Below are positions 1 to 8,193 of a stretch of 64,000 nucleotides of DNA, one piece after another (within the stretch, counting starts at the first letter, position 1; every line of letters starts with the position of its first letter). The DNA is taken from the NCBI GenBank assembly GCA_963844055.1, contig CAWJMN010000001.1, positions 3,100,001-3,164,000 on the forward strand, written 5' to 3'. The position numbers and the translations under genes were made by a program. Below the pieces are notes generated by a model. That model was given only the letters and a program-made list of their open reading frames with translations. It did not search any database and was not told the origin of the DNA. This DNA is from CAWJMN01 sp963844055 (GTDB lineage Bacteria; Planctomycetota; Planctomycetia; Pirellulales; Pirellulaceae).

Positions 1-360
1 AAGTTCAACGGATAACCGCTCCGCCGTTCCTTCTTTGAACAGCACCAGCGTATTATTCTCGCGCTCCCCCAGTTCGGTATTCAGGCTAATCTCGAAAGGC
101 TGAAACGGCTTACCGTCCACCACATCCGTCTTTAGCCCCATCGCCTGGAACTGCTCTGCCAAATAATCGGCCGCCTTATCAAGCCCAGCGGTGCCAACTC
201 CACGTCCTTCCAATTCGTCCGATGCCAAGTGCCCCACCCAGGTCCGCAGCCGACCTTCAGAATCGGCAGCTTCATCCCCCCAGAGTTGCGGCGTACAGCT
301 CGCCCCCAAGACCAGCGCCACGCCTGCTGCTTTTCGGCCCCAAAGCCTCAGCCACAACAT
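1..360 (-). CDS. Peptidase M28-like protein, N-terminal part (cut by window edge)
   Basis: An open frame runs on the minus strand from an ATG at 360 to the left edge without a stop, giving 120 residues. It begins with a hydrophobic signal-peptide-like stretch (WLRLWGRKAAGVALVLGAS), then a segment containing HLASDELEGRGVGTAGLDKA and LAEQFQAMGLKT. That segment is what I know from the N-terminal part of secreted M28-family metallopeptidases of planctomycetes, just before the zinc-peptidase domain. The catalytic zinc ligands would lie outside the window, so the enzymatic call rests on the N-terminal segment only. The protein is probably exported. It is divergent from the HAD gene that follows. 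Confidence 0.65.
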   Translation of the reverse strand, partial: MLWLRLWGRKAAGVALVLGASCTPQLWGDEAADSEGRLRTWVGHLASDELEGRGVGTAGLDKAADYLAEQFQAMGLKTDVVDGKPFQPFEISLNTELGERENNTLVLFKEGTAERLSVEL

Positions 361-679
361 CACCCCACGGTTAGCCTGAGCCTTTTGTCGACAAATCGTC
401 ATGCAGCACCCACAGATTTCAAAAGAAGTCTCTACCTGAGCTGTTCAACCGATAATCAGACGCTTCCATCACGTCCAGCAATACCAAGAGCACACCTGCA
501 ACGAGGCCCGATTGGCTCTCACACCATTCTCTCGACTTCATCGCACCCGGGCAACCATACCTACCACCCTGTCACACCCAAGCCCACTTTGCCTATGCTA
601 GGAATTCCTCCTAGAACAATCCCCAACATGGCTCCCCAACTCTCCCCCTTTTTCCTTCACCGCTGGAACCTCTTTGCCA
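361..679. other. Intergenic region between divergent genes
   Basis: About 320 bases between the peptidase start and the HAD gene. Open frames here show no recognisable protein features. It must hold the promoters of both divergent genes, but I see no clear -35/-10 pair or repeat. Confidence 0.4.
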
Positions 680-1348
680 ATGTCCACCAATCCCTCGGGT
701 GTTATTTTCGATGTTGATGGCGTGTTAGTTGACTCATACCTCCCGCATATGCTCAGTTGGCAGCAGCTCGCATCAGATCTGGGGCGAACCTTTACGGAAC
801 AGCAATTCGCTGCCACCTTCGGCCGAACAAGCCGTGAGATCATCGCAGCCGATTGGCCCGACCTCGCCACCACTCCCGCAGAAATTGCCAAGCTTGACGA
901 ACGCAAAGAGTCTCTTTACCGCGAGATCATCGCTCAGCAGTTTCCTGGCATGGATGGTGCCACAGAACTGATCGATCAATTGGTGAATGCCGGAATCACC
1001 CTCGGCGTCGGTTCGTCGGGCCCGCCTCCCAATGTCCATTTGGTCCTTGAAAAGCTAGGGCGAAAGGCATCCTTTCGCGGAGTTGTCACCGGGCAAGATG
1101 TGACCCACGGCAAGCCTAACCCACAGGTCTTTTTAATGGCCGCTGAGCGAATGGCGATTCCTCCCAACCGCTGCGTTGTGATTGAAGATGCTGCCGCCGG
1201 AGTAGAAGCAGCCCACCGCGCCGGCATGAAGTGCATCGCATTACACAGTCCCGGTCGCGACGGCAGCAAGCTTTCCGCTGCCGATCTAATTGTCCCATCA
1301 CTTCGTCAGGTTACCGCAGCCACCATCATGGACCTGCTATCACGCTGA
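680..1348 (+). CDS. HAD-superfamily hydrolase (beta-phosphoglucomutase-like)
   Basis: About 222 residues of a HAD-like phosphatase or phosphomutase. Motif I is FDVDGVLVDS close to the N-terminus, with the nucleophile Asp and the general acid Asp two residues later. Motif II is the Ser of GVGSSGPP. Motif III is the Lys in THGKPNPQVF, and motif IV is VIEDAAAGVEAA. The helical cap lies between motifs I and II, as in class IA (PgmB/YcjU/GPH) members. The substrate cannot be told from sequence; phosphosugars are the usual ones. The frame can be opened from a TTG at 674, but the ATG at 680 is the more natural start. It is a stand-alone gene. Confidence 0.8.
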   Translation: MSTNPSGVIFDVDGVLVDSYLPHMLSWQQLASDLGRTFTEQQFAATFGRTSREIIAADWPDLATTPAEIAKLDERKESLYREIIAQQFPGMDGATELIDQLVNAGITLGVGSSGPPPNVHLVLEKLGRKASFRGVVTGQDVTHGKPNPQVFLMAAERMAIPPNRCVVIEDAAAGVEAAHRAGMKCIALHSPGRDGSKLSAADLIVPSLRQVTAATIMDLLSR

Positions 1349-1522
1349 ATTGGCGGCAGCGCCCCCTCGAAAATTCATTGCCGTAAGGCTACCCATCCAC
1401 CAAAAACCCCCATTTGCAACGGGAAAACGCGGGTGCTGGTAACTCACGTCGCCAGAAATTATTCTACAAGGTTAAAGCTCTGGATTCTCTCTCCTGCTGA
1501 TCCCACCTGAGGACAATTGAAA

Positions 1523-2374
1523 ATGCTCCATCCCACCCCACTAATCGCAAGCTCCCGCCTAATCACGCTTGCACTTGGACTCCTGGTAGCGACTTCCAAT
1601 CTTGTCAAAGCGCAGGACCTGTTTCCCGATAAGAATCTGGAAGCGGCCGTCCGCCAACAAGTGTTTGAAAAGCGCGGCAAGCCAGAACCACTCGTAGAAG
1701 CCGACGTCGTCAACGTCTCGGTCGTCCGCGCCAACGGCAAGGGAATCACCAATCTGGCTGGCCTTGAAAAGTGTCGCAGCCTGCGTGAACTCCACCTAGA
1801 AAACAACCAAATTGTCGATCTTGCCCCGCTTAAGGACCTGAAGGAAATTCAGCTTCTTGACCTTGCCAAAAACAAGATCGCCTCCTTGGCTCCTCTTGGC
1901 GAGCTAACCGCCATCCAATACCTCAAGATCGACAACAACCAAGTTGCCGACTTGGCTCCGCTCCAAAAGATGAGCAACCTCCGCAATCTCTATGCAGAGA
2001 ACAATCAAATTCGCGACCTTGCTCCACTTTCAGGGCTAACAAAGGTTTACTCGCTGTATTTGGACGGCAATCCCGTCGATAACGTTGCTCCGCTGGCTCC
2101 CCTTAAGGGGATGGAGCGACTGGGGCTGAAGGGGACAGCGGTGAATAACCTTTCACCACTCGCAGAAATGACCGAGCTTAGCTACCTGTTCCTTCAAAAC
2201 TCCGGCGTTCAAGACCTTGGCACGCTGGTCGCCATGGCCCAAAAGGATGCTGCTGGGCAAAAGCGATTTGCTCCCTTCTGGCGAATCTACCTGACCGGCG
2301 CCAAGCTGCCTGATGCAGCCAAGGCCCAAGCGGAAGAGCTAAAGAAGCTCGGTGCTCGCGTTACCATTGAATAG
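1523..2374 (+). CDS. Secreted leucine-rich repeat protein (internalin-type repeats)
   Basis: About 283 residues. A signal peptide (ITLALGLLVATSNLVKAQ) is followed by DLFPDKNLEAAVRQQVFEK, the short segment that usually precedes internalin-like repeats. At least seven 22-residue leucine-rich repeats follow, of the form LAPLxxLxxLxxLxLxxNxIxD. These repeats form a curved solenoid used for protein binding, and the partner is unknown. The ATG at 1523 has GAGG ten bases upstream. A TTG six bases earlier is too close to that site, so 1523 was chosen. A strong terminator follows. Confidence 0.8.
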   Translation: MLHPTPLIASSRLITLALGLLVATSNLVKAQDLFPDKNLEAAVRQQVFEKRGKPEPLVEADVVNVSVVRANGKGITNLAGLEKCRSLRELHLENNQIVDLAPLKDLKEIQLLDLAKNKIASLAPLGELTAIQYLKIDNNQVADLAPLQKMSNLRNLYAENNQIRDLAPLSGLTKVYSLYLDGNPVDNVAPLAPLKGMERLGLKGTAVNNLSPLAEMTELSYLFLQNSGVQDLGTLVAMAQKDAAGQKRFAPFWRIYLTGAKLPDAAKAQAEELKKLGARVTIE

Positions 2375-2400
2375 TCGCCAAAAACGACTCCTCAAACGAC

Positions 2401-2432
2401 AAAGCCCCAGTGTTTCACTGGGGCTTTTTTAT
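2401..2432. terminator. Rho-independent terminator, possibly bidirectional
   Basis: A perfect 12-bp stem (AAAGCCCCAGTG with CACTGGGGCTTT) and a TTT loop is followed by T residues. It lies between the LRR gene and the convergent DUF1549/DUF1553 gene and can serve both strands. Confidence 0.85.
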
Positions 2433-2496
2433 TGCCTATGCCTGAACAAGTTCTAGCAACCTGGTCCTACGCTCAAAAACGATGTTCCAAATTCGA

Positions 2497-4761
2497 CTAG
2501 TGGTCCAGGATGAACTCGTTGCTATTGAGCAGCGCCCACCAAATATCTTCCAAAGCCGACGTTGGCTTCTGGCCATTTCCTCCCAAGATGGTTTGAGCAG
2601 CTTCCATCTCTCGCTTGGTCGGTTTACGAGATAGGGCCGCCAAAAACAGATGCTCGATCTTTGCATCCGCTGGCAAGTCACTGTTCACGACGCTCTTCAG
2701 GAATCCATCATTCTGGCTACTGACTGCTCGACGCATCAACTCGCCATCTAGCATCACCGAAGACTGACGCATGCTTCCATCAAACTGGCTCGTTTCCGAA
2801 CCATCATCCGTCGCCATGTTTTGATTGAACTGTGCCAGCCACTCACGACGCGACTTTTCTAGGTTCGCACCGCCAGCACTTCGTCCCAGCTTGGCAGCCG
2901 AAACCAGCGAATCAAACACCTCTTCCGCTTGCATCTGCCGCGTGTAATACCGGCTAAAACGAGCGGTGGCTCCAATTTCAGGCGTATCGGACTCATTCCC
3001 TGGCCGAATCTGGCTGGAAAGGGCAAACGACTCACTCTCCACGATCCAACGAACCAAGCGACGCATGTCATACTTGGCTTCCGCAAAATTCACGGCAATG
3101 CCGCGAAGTAGCTCCGGATGCGAAGGGCTGTTGTGGGGCCCCATATCATCCACAGGCTGCGTAAACCCATACCCAAAAAAGTGTGCCCACAAACGGTTTA
3201 CCGCTGCCTGAGCAAAATCATCACTCTGCGTAATCAGCCGTGCCAGTTCGGCCCGACGATTCACTTCATCAACTCGGCCACTGGCACCAATCGTCGTTCC
3301 ATCAAGGAACGTTGGTTCCGCCACCTTCATTTCGCCCGATAGCTGTTGGAAGTAGATCTCACCAGACTTAGTCACCCCAGGCCGATCTACAAAGTCCACA
3401 TCCACAAGCTCTGATTCTGCTCCCTTGTTCTTCACCTGCATTTGGCGGAAGAATGCGTTGAGCGACCAAAACTTCTGCTGTGACCAATCCTGCCATGGAT
3501 GCGAATGACACTGAGCGCACTGCAACTGATGCCCCATGAAAATGCGAACCGTTCGATCGGTTGCAATCGAAGCATCATTCTCAGCACCAGCAATCAGAAA
3601 ATTCACCGCTCCATTAAACTGCTCTTTGCCAGGGTGGCTTGCCCCCTTGGCGGTCAGCAATTCATGGACAATCTCGTTGTAGGGGCGGTTCTTTAAAAAC
3701 GCCTCTTCCAAATACATTTCCAGGCCGGCGCGACTTACCGAATCATTGCCGGAAGTCCCAACCGTACGGCCAATCAAAACGTTCGTCCAAACCCGAGCCC
3801 AGTGCTTGGCATATTCCGGTAAATACTTGGCATCCGTCTGCAGCGTGGTAATCAAACCTTGCTGCTTAAACGGCGAGCGATCCTCCACGAACGCGCGAGC
3901 CTCTTCTGCCGAAGGAATCCGCCCCAACATCCGCAGATAAAGCCGGCGGCACCACTCGCTATCCGTCGCTCTTGGCGAAGGTGCAATTCCTTGCAACTTC
4001 CAGCCTACTTGCAGCTGTTCATCGATAAAGTGAACCACCTCTAAATCGCGATCTTGCTCACGATGGCCACTATTAAAGGCCAGAGGATTCCCCTTCAACT
4101 TGGCTGCCATCGCGTCCAAGCGTTTTTCGTCTTCGGCCGATCGAGCCGCTTCATTCTCTTCCGAAGTCCCCAGAACTGGCACTGCGGCCAATTCAATATC
4201 GTCGGAGTTGCGACTCTTATCGTTCTTCGTCGCCAGTCCGCCGGGCTTCGCAGCCCCACGGCCGTCCTTCGTTACGTTTCCATTGGCTGCGATCTTCTCC
4301 GCGCCACTCCCGCCTTTACCCGCCAAGGCTGCGGCATCAGGAACTTCCGCTTCGCCCTTGCCATTTGCAACCGTAGCCGCTTGATCGTCTTGCGAAAGAT
4401 ACAGCCCCAAACCGCCAATTCCAACACCAAGCCCCAGCACCCCAGCGGCCAAACTCAGCCATTGTGTGCTTCGGCTTCGCCTTACAGATTGGCGTTTTCC
4501 ACCGCGCGAATCACTCTGGAAAACGGTTTCGAATTCGCCGCTAGTCCGAACGACGACCGGTGGAGGAGTAACTGTCCCAGGCAATTGCCCATCGGCCCCC
4601 ATGACCGGTTCACGACTCAGCTTGCCATCACCCAGCGTGCCATCTCGCACTGCGCGTTCATACGCCGCCAGGATGGTGCCGCTAAGGTCAGGAGGCGCAG
4701 CGCCCCCCAGCACCTCGGCGAGGCACGCATCAAGCATCGTATCTTCGCGATCCGGAGTCAT
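2497..4761 (-). CDS. Membrane protein with DUF1549 and DUF1553 domains, probable anti-sigma/sensor partner of the adjacent ECF factor
   Basis: 754 residues. Residues 1-100 are cytoplasmic in character and begin with LDACLAEVLGGAAPPDLSG, a segment I associate with the cytoplasmic ends of planctomycete proteins paired with ECF sigma factors. A single membrane span lies at about 101-122 (WLSLAAGVLGLGVGIGGLGL). A low-complexity linker follows, then a DUF1549 (PSCyt2) domain at about 250-460 and a DUF1553 (PSD1) domain at about 500-750. The DUF1549 part holds CAQCHSHPW, a CxxCH motif that could bind haem c. DUF1553 shows VNRLWAHFFGYGF. The gene lies 36 bases downstream of the ECF gene on the same strand, so I infer co-transcription and a transmembrane signalling role. 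The function of DUF1549/1553 is unproven. Confidence 0.75.
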   Translation of the reverse strand: MTPDREDTMLDACLAEVLGGAAPPDLSGTILAAYERAVRDGTLGDGKLSREPVMGADGQLPGTVTPPPVVVRTSGEFETVFQSDSRGGKRQSVRRSRSTQWLSLAAGVLGLGVGIGGLGLYLSQDDQAATVANGKGEAEVPDAAALAGKGGSGAEKIAANGNVTKDGRGAAKPGGLATKNDKSRNSDDIELAAVPVLGTSEENEAARSAEDEKRLDAMAAKLKGNPLAFNSGHREQDRDLEVVHFIDEQLQVGWKLQGIAPSPRATDSEWCRRLYLRMLGRIPSAEEARAFVEDRSPFKQQGLITTLQTDAKYLPEYAKHWARVWTNVLIGRTVGTSGNDSVSRAGLEMYLEEAFLKNRPYNEIVHELLTAKGASHPGKEQFNGAVNFLIAGAENDASIATDRTVRIFMGHQLQCAQCHSHPWQDWSQQKFWSLNAFFRQMQVKNKGAESELVDVDFVDRPGVTKSGEIYFQQLSGEMKVAEPTFLDGTTIGASGRVDEVNRRAELARLITQSDDFAQAAVNRLWAHFFGYGFTQPVDDMGPHNSPSHPELLRGIAVNFAEAKYDMRRLVRWIVESESFALSSQIRPGNESDTPEIGATARFSRYYTRQMQAEEVFDSLVSAAKLGRSAGGANLEKSRREWLAQFNQNMATDDGSETSQFDGSMRQSSVMLDGELMRRAVSSQNDGFLKSVVNSDLPADAKIEHLFLAALSRKPTKREMEAAQTILGGNGQKPTSALEDIWWALLNSNEFILDH

Positions 4762-4797
4762 GACGTTCGTGTAACCCTTTCAAATCCCATCAAAAAT

Positions 4798-5340
4798 CTA
4801 ACGTGCGTCCTCTTCATCACGACGCAACTTTTCTTCGACACATGCCCGCAGCTTTTGTTTTGCCCGTTGCATGAGGTTCTTCGCGCCGTCCTCGCTCAAC
4901 TCCAATGACTGAGCAATTTCTTCGCGACTGCAATCCTTTCGGAACCGCATCTCTAGCGCTTTCCGAGCCCGTGCACCCAAACCATGCAGGCAGTCTCGCA
5001 ACGCATCCAAAGCACGATCCCCACCATCATTCCCTGCCCAATTCGACCACGAGTGATCTAACTTTTCCACATCTTCCACCGAGATGACTTTGCCTCGACG
5101 GCGATGATGCGAAATCAGCAGGTTCTTAGCAATCGTTCGCAGGTAAGCAGCCGTTGCCGCAGAGTTGATCTCTTCAAACGGCCTTTGCATCGCCGCCAAA
5201 AAGGTCTCCTGCGTCAAATCGTCTGCCAACGAGGCTTCACACCCCAAAACACGCAAGTACCGCCAAATCCCCCCCTGAAACTCTTCGATCAGGCGGGCCA
5301 AAGCCGGGACTCGGGAAGTGGGAGGTGGAGCTTCGCTCAT
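4798..5340 (-). CDS. ECF-type RNA polymerase sigma factor
   Basis: 180 residues, the usual size for an ECF sigma factor. Region 2 is recognisable by GCEASLADDLTQETFLAAMQ and YLRTIAKNLLISHHRRR (-10 recognition). Region 4 is a helix-turn-helix with LGARARKALEMRFRKDCS and EEIAQSLELSEDGAKNLMQR (-35 recognition). There is no extra C-terminal domain. It is followed on the same strand, after 36 bases, by a single-span membrane protein carrying DUF1549/DUF1553, which is the expected place for its anti-sigma factor. ECF genes are often autoregulated, and the promoter would lie in the upstream gap at 5341-5500. Confidence 0.9.
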   Translation of the reverse strand: MSEAPPPTSRVPALARLIEEFQGGIWRYLRVLGCEASLADDLTQETFLAAMQRPFEEINSAATAAYLRTIAKNLLISHHRRRGKVISVEDVEKLDHSWSNWAGNDGGDRALDALRDCLHGLGARARKALEMRFRKDCSREEIAQSLELSEDGAKNLMQRAKQKLRACVEEKLRRDEEDAR

Positions 5341-5724
5341 AACCCTAAAAGCTAAATGCCCTTACAGGGGCAAAAGTACTCTCGAAAACATCGAGATAGA
5401 CACAAACCCTTGGCACACAACACTTTACAAGACAACCAATTCAGCCAATCGCCACTAAAAGACTACCTCACCAGACAAAATGCGCCGTTTTTATTAAAAA
5501 AACCACCCCACTTCGAAAACGGCACCCCCACCTAGGATGGAGGATAAAGTCTTCGCAAACCAGCAAACCTTCACAGGACTCGCTAATCTCTCTTGCCTCA
5601 CACAAACCCTTTAAGCTACGATCCTGGGTCATCGCACCGGAAGCAAAAATCGGCAACTAGATCGTTCCCGTCGAATCTAAGTCGTCGAAAGAGAAATGTA
5701 GGATCTCGACAAGGAATCATTGCA
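5341..5724. other. Intergenic region between divergent sigma-factor and lpxD genes
   Basis: About 380 bases. Short open frames here have no protein-like features. An AAGGA ribosome-binding site at 5711-5715 supports the lpxD start at 5725. A longer in-frame start at 5593 would add 44 basic residues unlike LpxD. Confidence 0.5.
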
Positions 5725-6786
5725 ATGGGCTACGCTTTAGGAGAACTGGCGCAGCTAGTGCAAGGCTCGGTCGTTGGTGATTCCAGTATCGTCATAAAAG
5801 GCGCCAGCACAATATCGGCAGCTTCCGCGGGGGAAATCACCCTCGCCGACAACCCCAAACTCGCCACCCGATTATCTCTTTCGCCAGCTGCGGCAGTCGT
5901 TATCTCCGCCCCGTTTGAGCCCCTTAGCATCCCTTACATTCTGGTAAGCGATGTTCATGCGGCTTTTGCCGAGATCGTCAAACACTTCATTCCGCCTCGC
6001 CTTACCAAGAATGTCGGCGTTAGCCCGCACGCATTTATCAGCCCATCGGCCAAACTTGGCAATAACGTTCAGGTCTATCCCGGCGCCTACATTGGCGACG
6101 ATGTCGAGATCGGCGACAACACGGTGGTTCATTCGGGGGTTCGCATTCTCGAAGGGAGCCGCATCGGCCAATCGACCATCCTGTTCCCCAATGTGGTCCT
6201 TTACGAAAACACCGTCATTGGCAGTCGCGTGCTCATCCATGCAGGCTGCGTCGTTGGAGCTTATGGGTTTGGCTACTCGTTCGTCGATGGCAAACACAAA
6301 ATCTCCGCGCAGCTTGGCAATGTCGAGATCGGCGACGACGTCGAAATGGGAGCCTGCACCACCGTTGATCGTGGCACGTATGGACCCACTCGTATTGGCG
6401 ACGGCTGCAAGTTTGACAACCACGTCATGATTGGCCACAACGCAAGAATCGGCCGGCACAACCTGATTTGCTCACAAGCAGGTGTCGCAGGCAGCTCATC
6501 CACAGGCGACTATGTGATCATGGCCGGCCAAGTCGGCGTTCGCGACCACGTCCACGTTGGAGACAAGGCGGTCATCGGCGCTAAAAGCGGCGTGATGAAT
6601 GATGTTCCTCCATCCGCCCGCGTGCTGGGCGCACCCGCCATCGAAGAGAAAGAGCAGTACCTCGTTTGGGCCGCGATGCATAAGCTTCCCGCCATGCGGA
6701 AAAAGCTAATCGAGCTTGAGCGAGAACTGGCGGCACTCACCCAGCAATCCACTGCCACAGAACCCACTACCGAACCTGCATCCTAG
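5725..6786 (+). CDS. lpxD: UDP-3-O-acylglucosamine N-acyltransferase
   Basis: 353 residues. LpxD adds the N-linked hydroxy-fatty acyl chain to UDP-3-O-acylglucosamine in lipid A synthesis, using acyl-ACP in the cytoplasm. The N-terminal uridine-binding part contains YALGELAQLVQG, DSSIVIKGASTI and EITLADNPK. From about residue 100 a left-handed beta-helix of hexapeptide repeats follows (GNNVQVYPGAYIGDDVEIG and many more). The catalytic-type segment FDNHVMIGHNARIG holds the conserved His. A C-terminal helix (LPAMRKKLIELERELAAL) fits trimer formation. The start follows an AAGGA site. It lies 11 bases before lpxI, so both belong to one lipid A operon. Confidence 0.93.
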   Translation: MGYALGELAQLVQGSVVGDSSIVIKGASTISAASAGEITLADNPKLATRLSLSPAAAVVISAPFEPLSIPYILVSDVHAAFAEIVKHFIPPRLTKNVGVSPHAFISPSAKLGNNVQVYPGAYIGDDVEIGDNTVVHSGVRILEGSRIGQSTILFPNVVLYENTVIGSRVLIHAGCVVGAYGFGYSFVDGKHKISAQLGNVEIGDDVEMGACTTVDRGTYGPTRIGDGCKFDNHVMIGHNARIGRHNLICSQAGVAGSSSTGDYVIMAGQVGVRDHVHVGDKAVIGAKSGVMNDVPPSARVLGAPAIEEKEQYLVWAAMHKLPAMRKKLIELERELAALTQQSTATEPTTEPAS

Positions 6787-6797
6787 TATGTCACACG

Positions 6798-7697
6798 ATG
6801 CTGCATAGTCACGCGTTAACAGACTCCTCGCTTTCCCTCACGACACAAGCGCCACAGCGAATTGGGCTCGTCGCTGGCTGGGGCCGGTTTCCTATCGTCG
6901 TGGCAGAGTCTCTCAAATCGGCTGGCCACCAGGTCTTTTGCATTGGCCTAGCCAACCATGCCGATCCCGTGCTTGCCAAGGTTTGTGACGACTATTTGCC
7001 TTGCGGCGTCGCCAAGCTAGGAAAACAGATTCGTTACTTCCGCAGAAACGGCGTAACCCAGGCTACACTCGCCGGCAAACTGTTCAAGCATCGCTTGATC
7101 TTTGGCCGTTTCGGGTGGCTACCGCTACTACCGGACTTTCGCACCGTCCGAACTTTTATCCCCTTTTTCATCACCCGCTCCAAACGACTCAACGACGATT
7201 CCATCCTGACAGCCATTGTTGAAGAATTTGCAAGTGATGGAATCCAGCTCATGCCCGCCACTGATCTCGCCCCGGAGCTTCTCGTGAAACTAGGAACCCT
7301 AACTCGTCGAGAGCCAACCACTGCCGAAAAGGAAGACATCACTTACGGTTTTCAGGTGGCAAAAGACCTGGGACGTTTGGACATTGGCCAAAGCGTCATT
7401 GTCAAACGTGGATCGGTAATCGCCGTTGAAGCGGTCGAAGGGACCGACCTTTGCATTCGTCGAGCCGGTGAACTTGTCAAACAAGGTGGCTTTGTTGTGG
7501 TGAAAACGGCCAAGCCCCAGCAAGACATGCGTTTTGATGTTCCGACCATTGGTGTTGGCACGCTAGAGACGCTACATGCCGCTGGAGGCAAGGTGCTTGC
7601 CGTAGAGGCCGATCGCACGATTGTCGTCGATCAGGCGGAAGTCATCGCCATGGCCAATCGCCTTGGCATGACCATCGTCGCCGTTAACGAATCCTAG
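6798..7697 (+). CDS. lpxI: UDP-2,3-diacylglucosamine pyrophosphatase, LpxI type
   Basis: 299 residues, of the LpxI family (formerly DUF1009). LpxI hydrolyses UDP-2,3-diacylglucosamine to lipid X and UMP, replacing LpxH in some phyla. Recognisable parts are IGLVAGWGRFPIVVAESL at the N-terminus, the basic GVTQATLAGKLFKHRL segment, SILTAIVEEFASDGIQL, and the C-terminal part with VIVKRGSVIAVEAVEGTD and TIGVGTLETLHAAGG. About 18 residues precede the usual N-terminus. The gene is 11 bases downstream of lpxD, which supports a shared role in lipid A biosynthesis. Confidence 0.9.
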   Translation: MLHSHALTDSSLSLTTQAPQRIGLVAGWGRFPIVVAESLKSAGHQVFCIGLANHADPVLAKVCDDYLPCGVAKLGKQIRYFRRNGVTQATLAGKLFKHRLIFGRFGWLPLLPDFRTVRTFIPFFITRSKRLNDDSILTAIVEEFASDGIQLMPATDLAPELLVKLGTLTRREPTTAEKEDITYGFQVAKDLGRLDIGQSVIVKRGSVIAVEAVEGTDLCIRRAGELVKQGGFVVVKTAKPQQDMRFDVPTIGVGTLETLHAAGGKVLAVEADRTIVVDQAEVIAMANRLGMTIVAVNES

Positions 7698-7707
7698 AAC
7701 TCGCTTC

Positions 7708-8193
7708 TTAAACGTACAGTTCAAGCGTTCGGCGGCTATAAGCATCCAAATCGCTGATCTTGGGAACCAAGTAGCGGACGCCAACCGCATCAATTACCAG
7801 TGCCTTGTCCGGCCCCAGACGCCGCACATCTTCTTCCTTCTGCAGGACGAACTTTACGCGTCCACGATCCGTGTCGACGACCCACTCACAAGGCTCAAGC
7901 ATTCCGGAGAAGCTGACGATCCGCTTCAAGACCGGAACGAACTCGCGCTCCGACAGCTCAACCTCCAGGATTTCGCGGTCCCCCTTGGAAATTTCGCTGA
8001 GATCACGAATCAAAACCACTTCAGCCCCTTTGGGACTCACCAGCGAAATCCACCCCTCGCGCCCCGTATACGGAAAGAGACGCTGCGGACGGACCTGCTC
8101 ATGCCGCGTGCCATCAGGAAGCGTAACGGCAAGCTGCCCCCAGCGATCACGCGAGAGCGTACAAATCACACTCGGCGTTTTTTCCTGGCTCAT
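7708..8193 (-). CDS. DUF1854 protein associated with cyanophycin metabolism
   Basis: 161 residues matching my recollection of DUF1854, a family found next to cyanophycin synthetase and a special ABC transporter. Typical segments are GTRHEQVRPQRLFPYTGREG, WISLVSPKGAEVVLI, EREFVPVLKRI and the C-terminal VPKISDLDAYSRRTLELYV. There is no signal peptide or membrane span, so it is probably cytosolic. The start ATG overlaps the stop of the ABC transporter gene in an ATGA (8190-8193), which shows translational coupling. The biochemical role is unknown. I infer that it works with the transporter, whose reading frame is interrupted once in this sequence. Confidence 0.85.
   Translation of the reverse strand: MSQEKTPSVICTLSRDRWGQLAVTLPDGTRHEQVRPQRLFPYTGREGWISLVSPKGAEVVLIRDLSEISKGDREILEVELSEREFVPVLKRIVSFSGMLEPCEWVVDTDRGRVKFVLQKEEDVRRLGPDKALVIDAVGVRYLVPKISDLDAYSRRTLELYV

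Noticed and set aside
4054..4908. A 284-residue plus-strand frame
   Set aside because: It spans the antisense of the DUF1549 gene and its junction with the sigma factor and has no features.
5593..5724. Longer N-terminus for LpxD
   Set aside because: The added 44 basic residues do not fit the family, and AAGGA is placed for the ATG at 5725.
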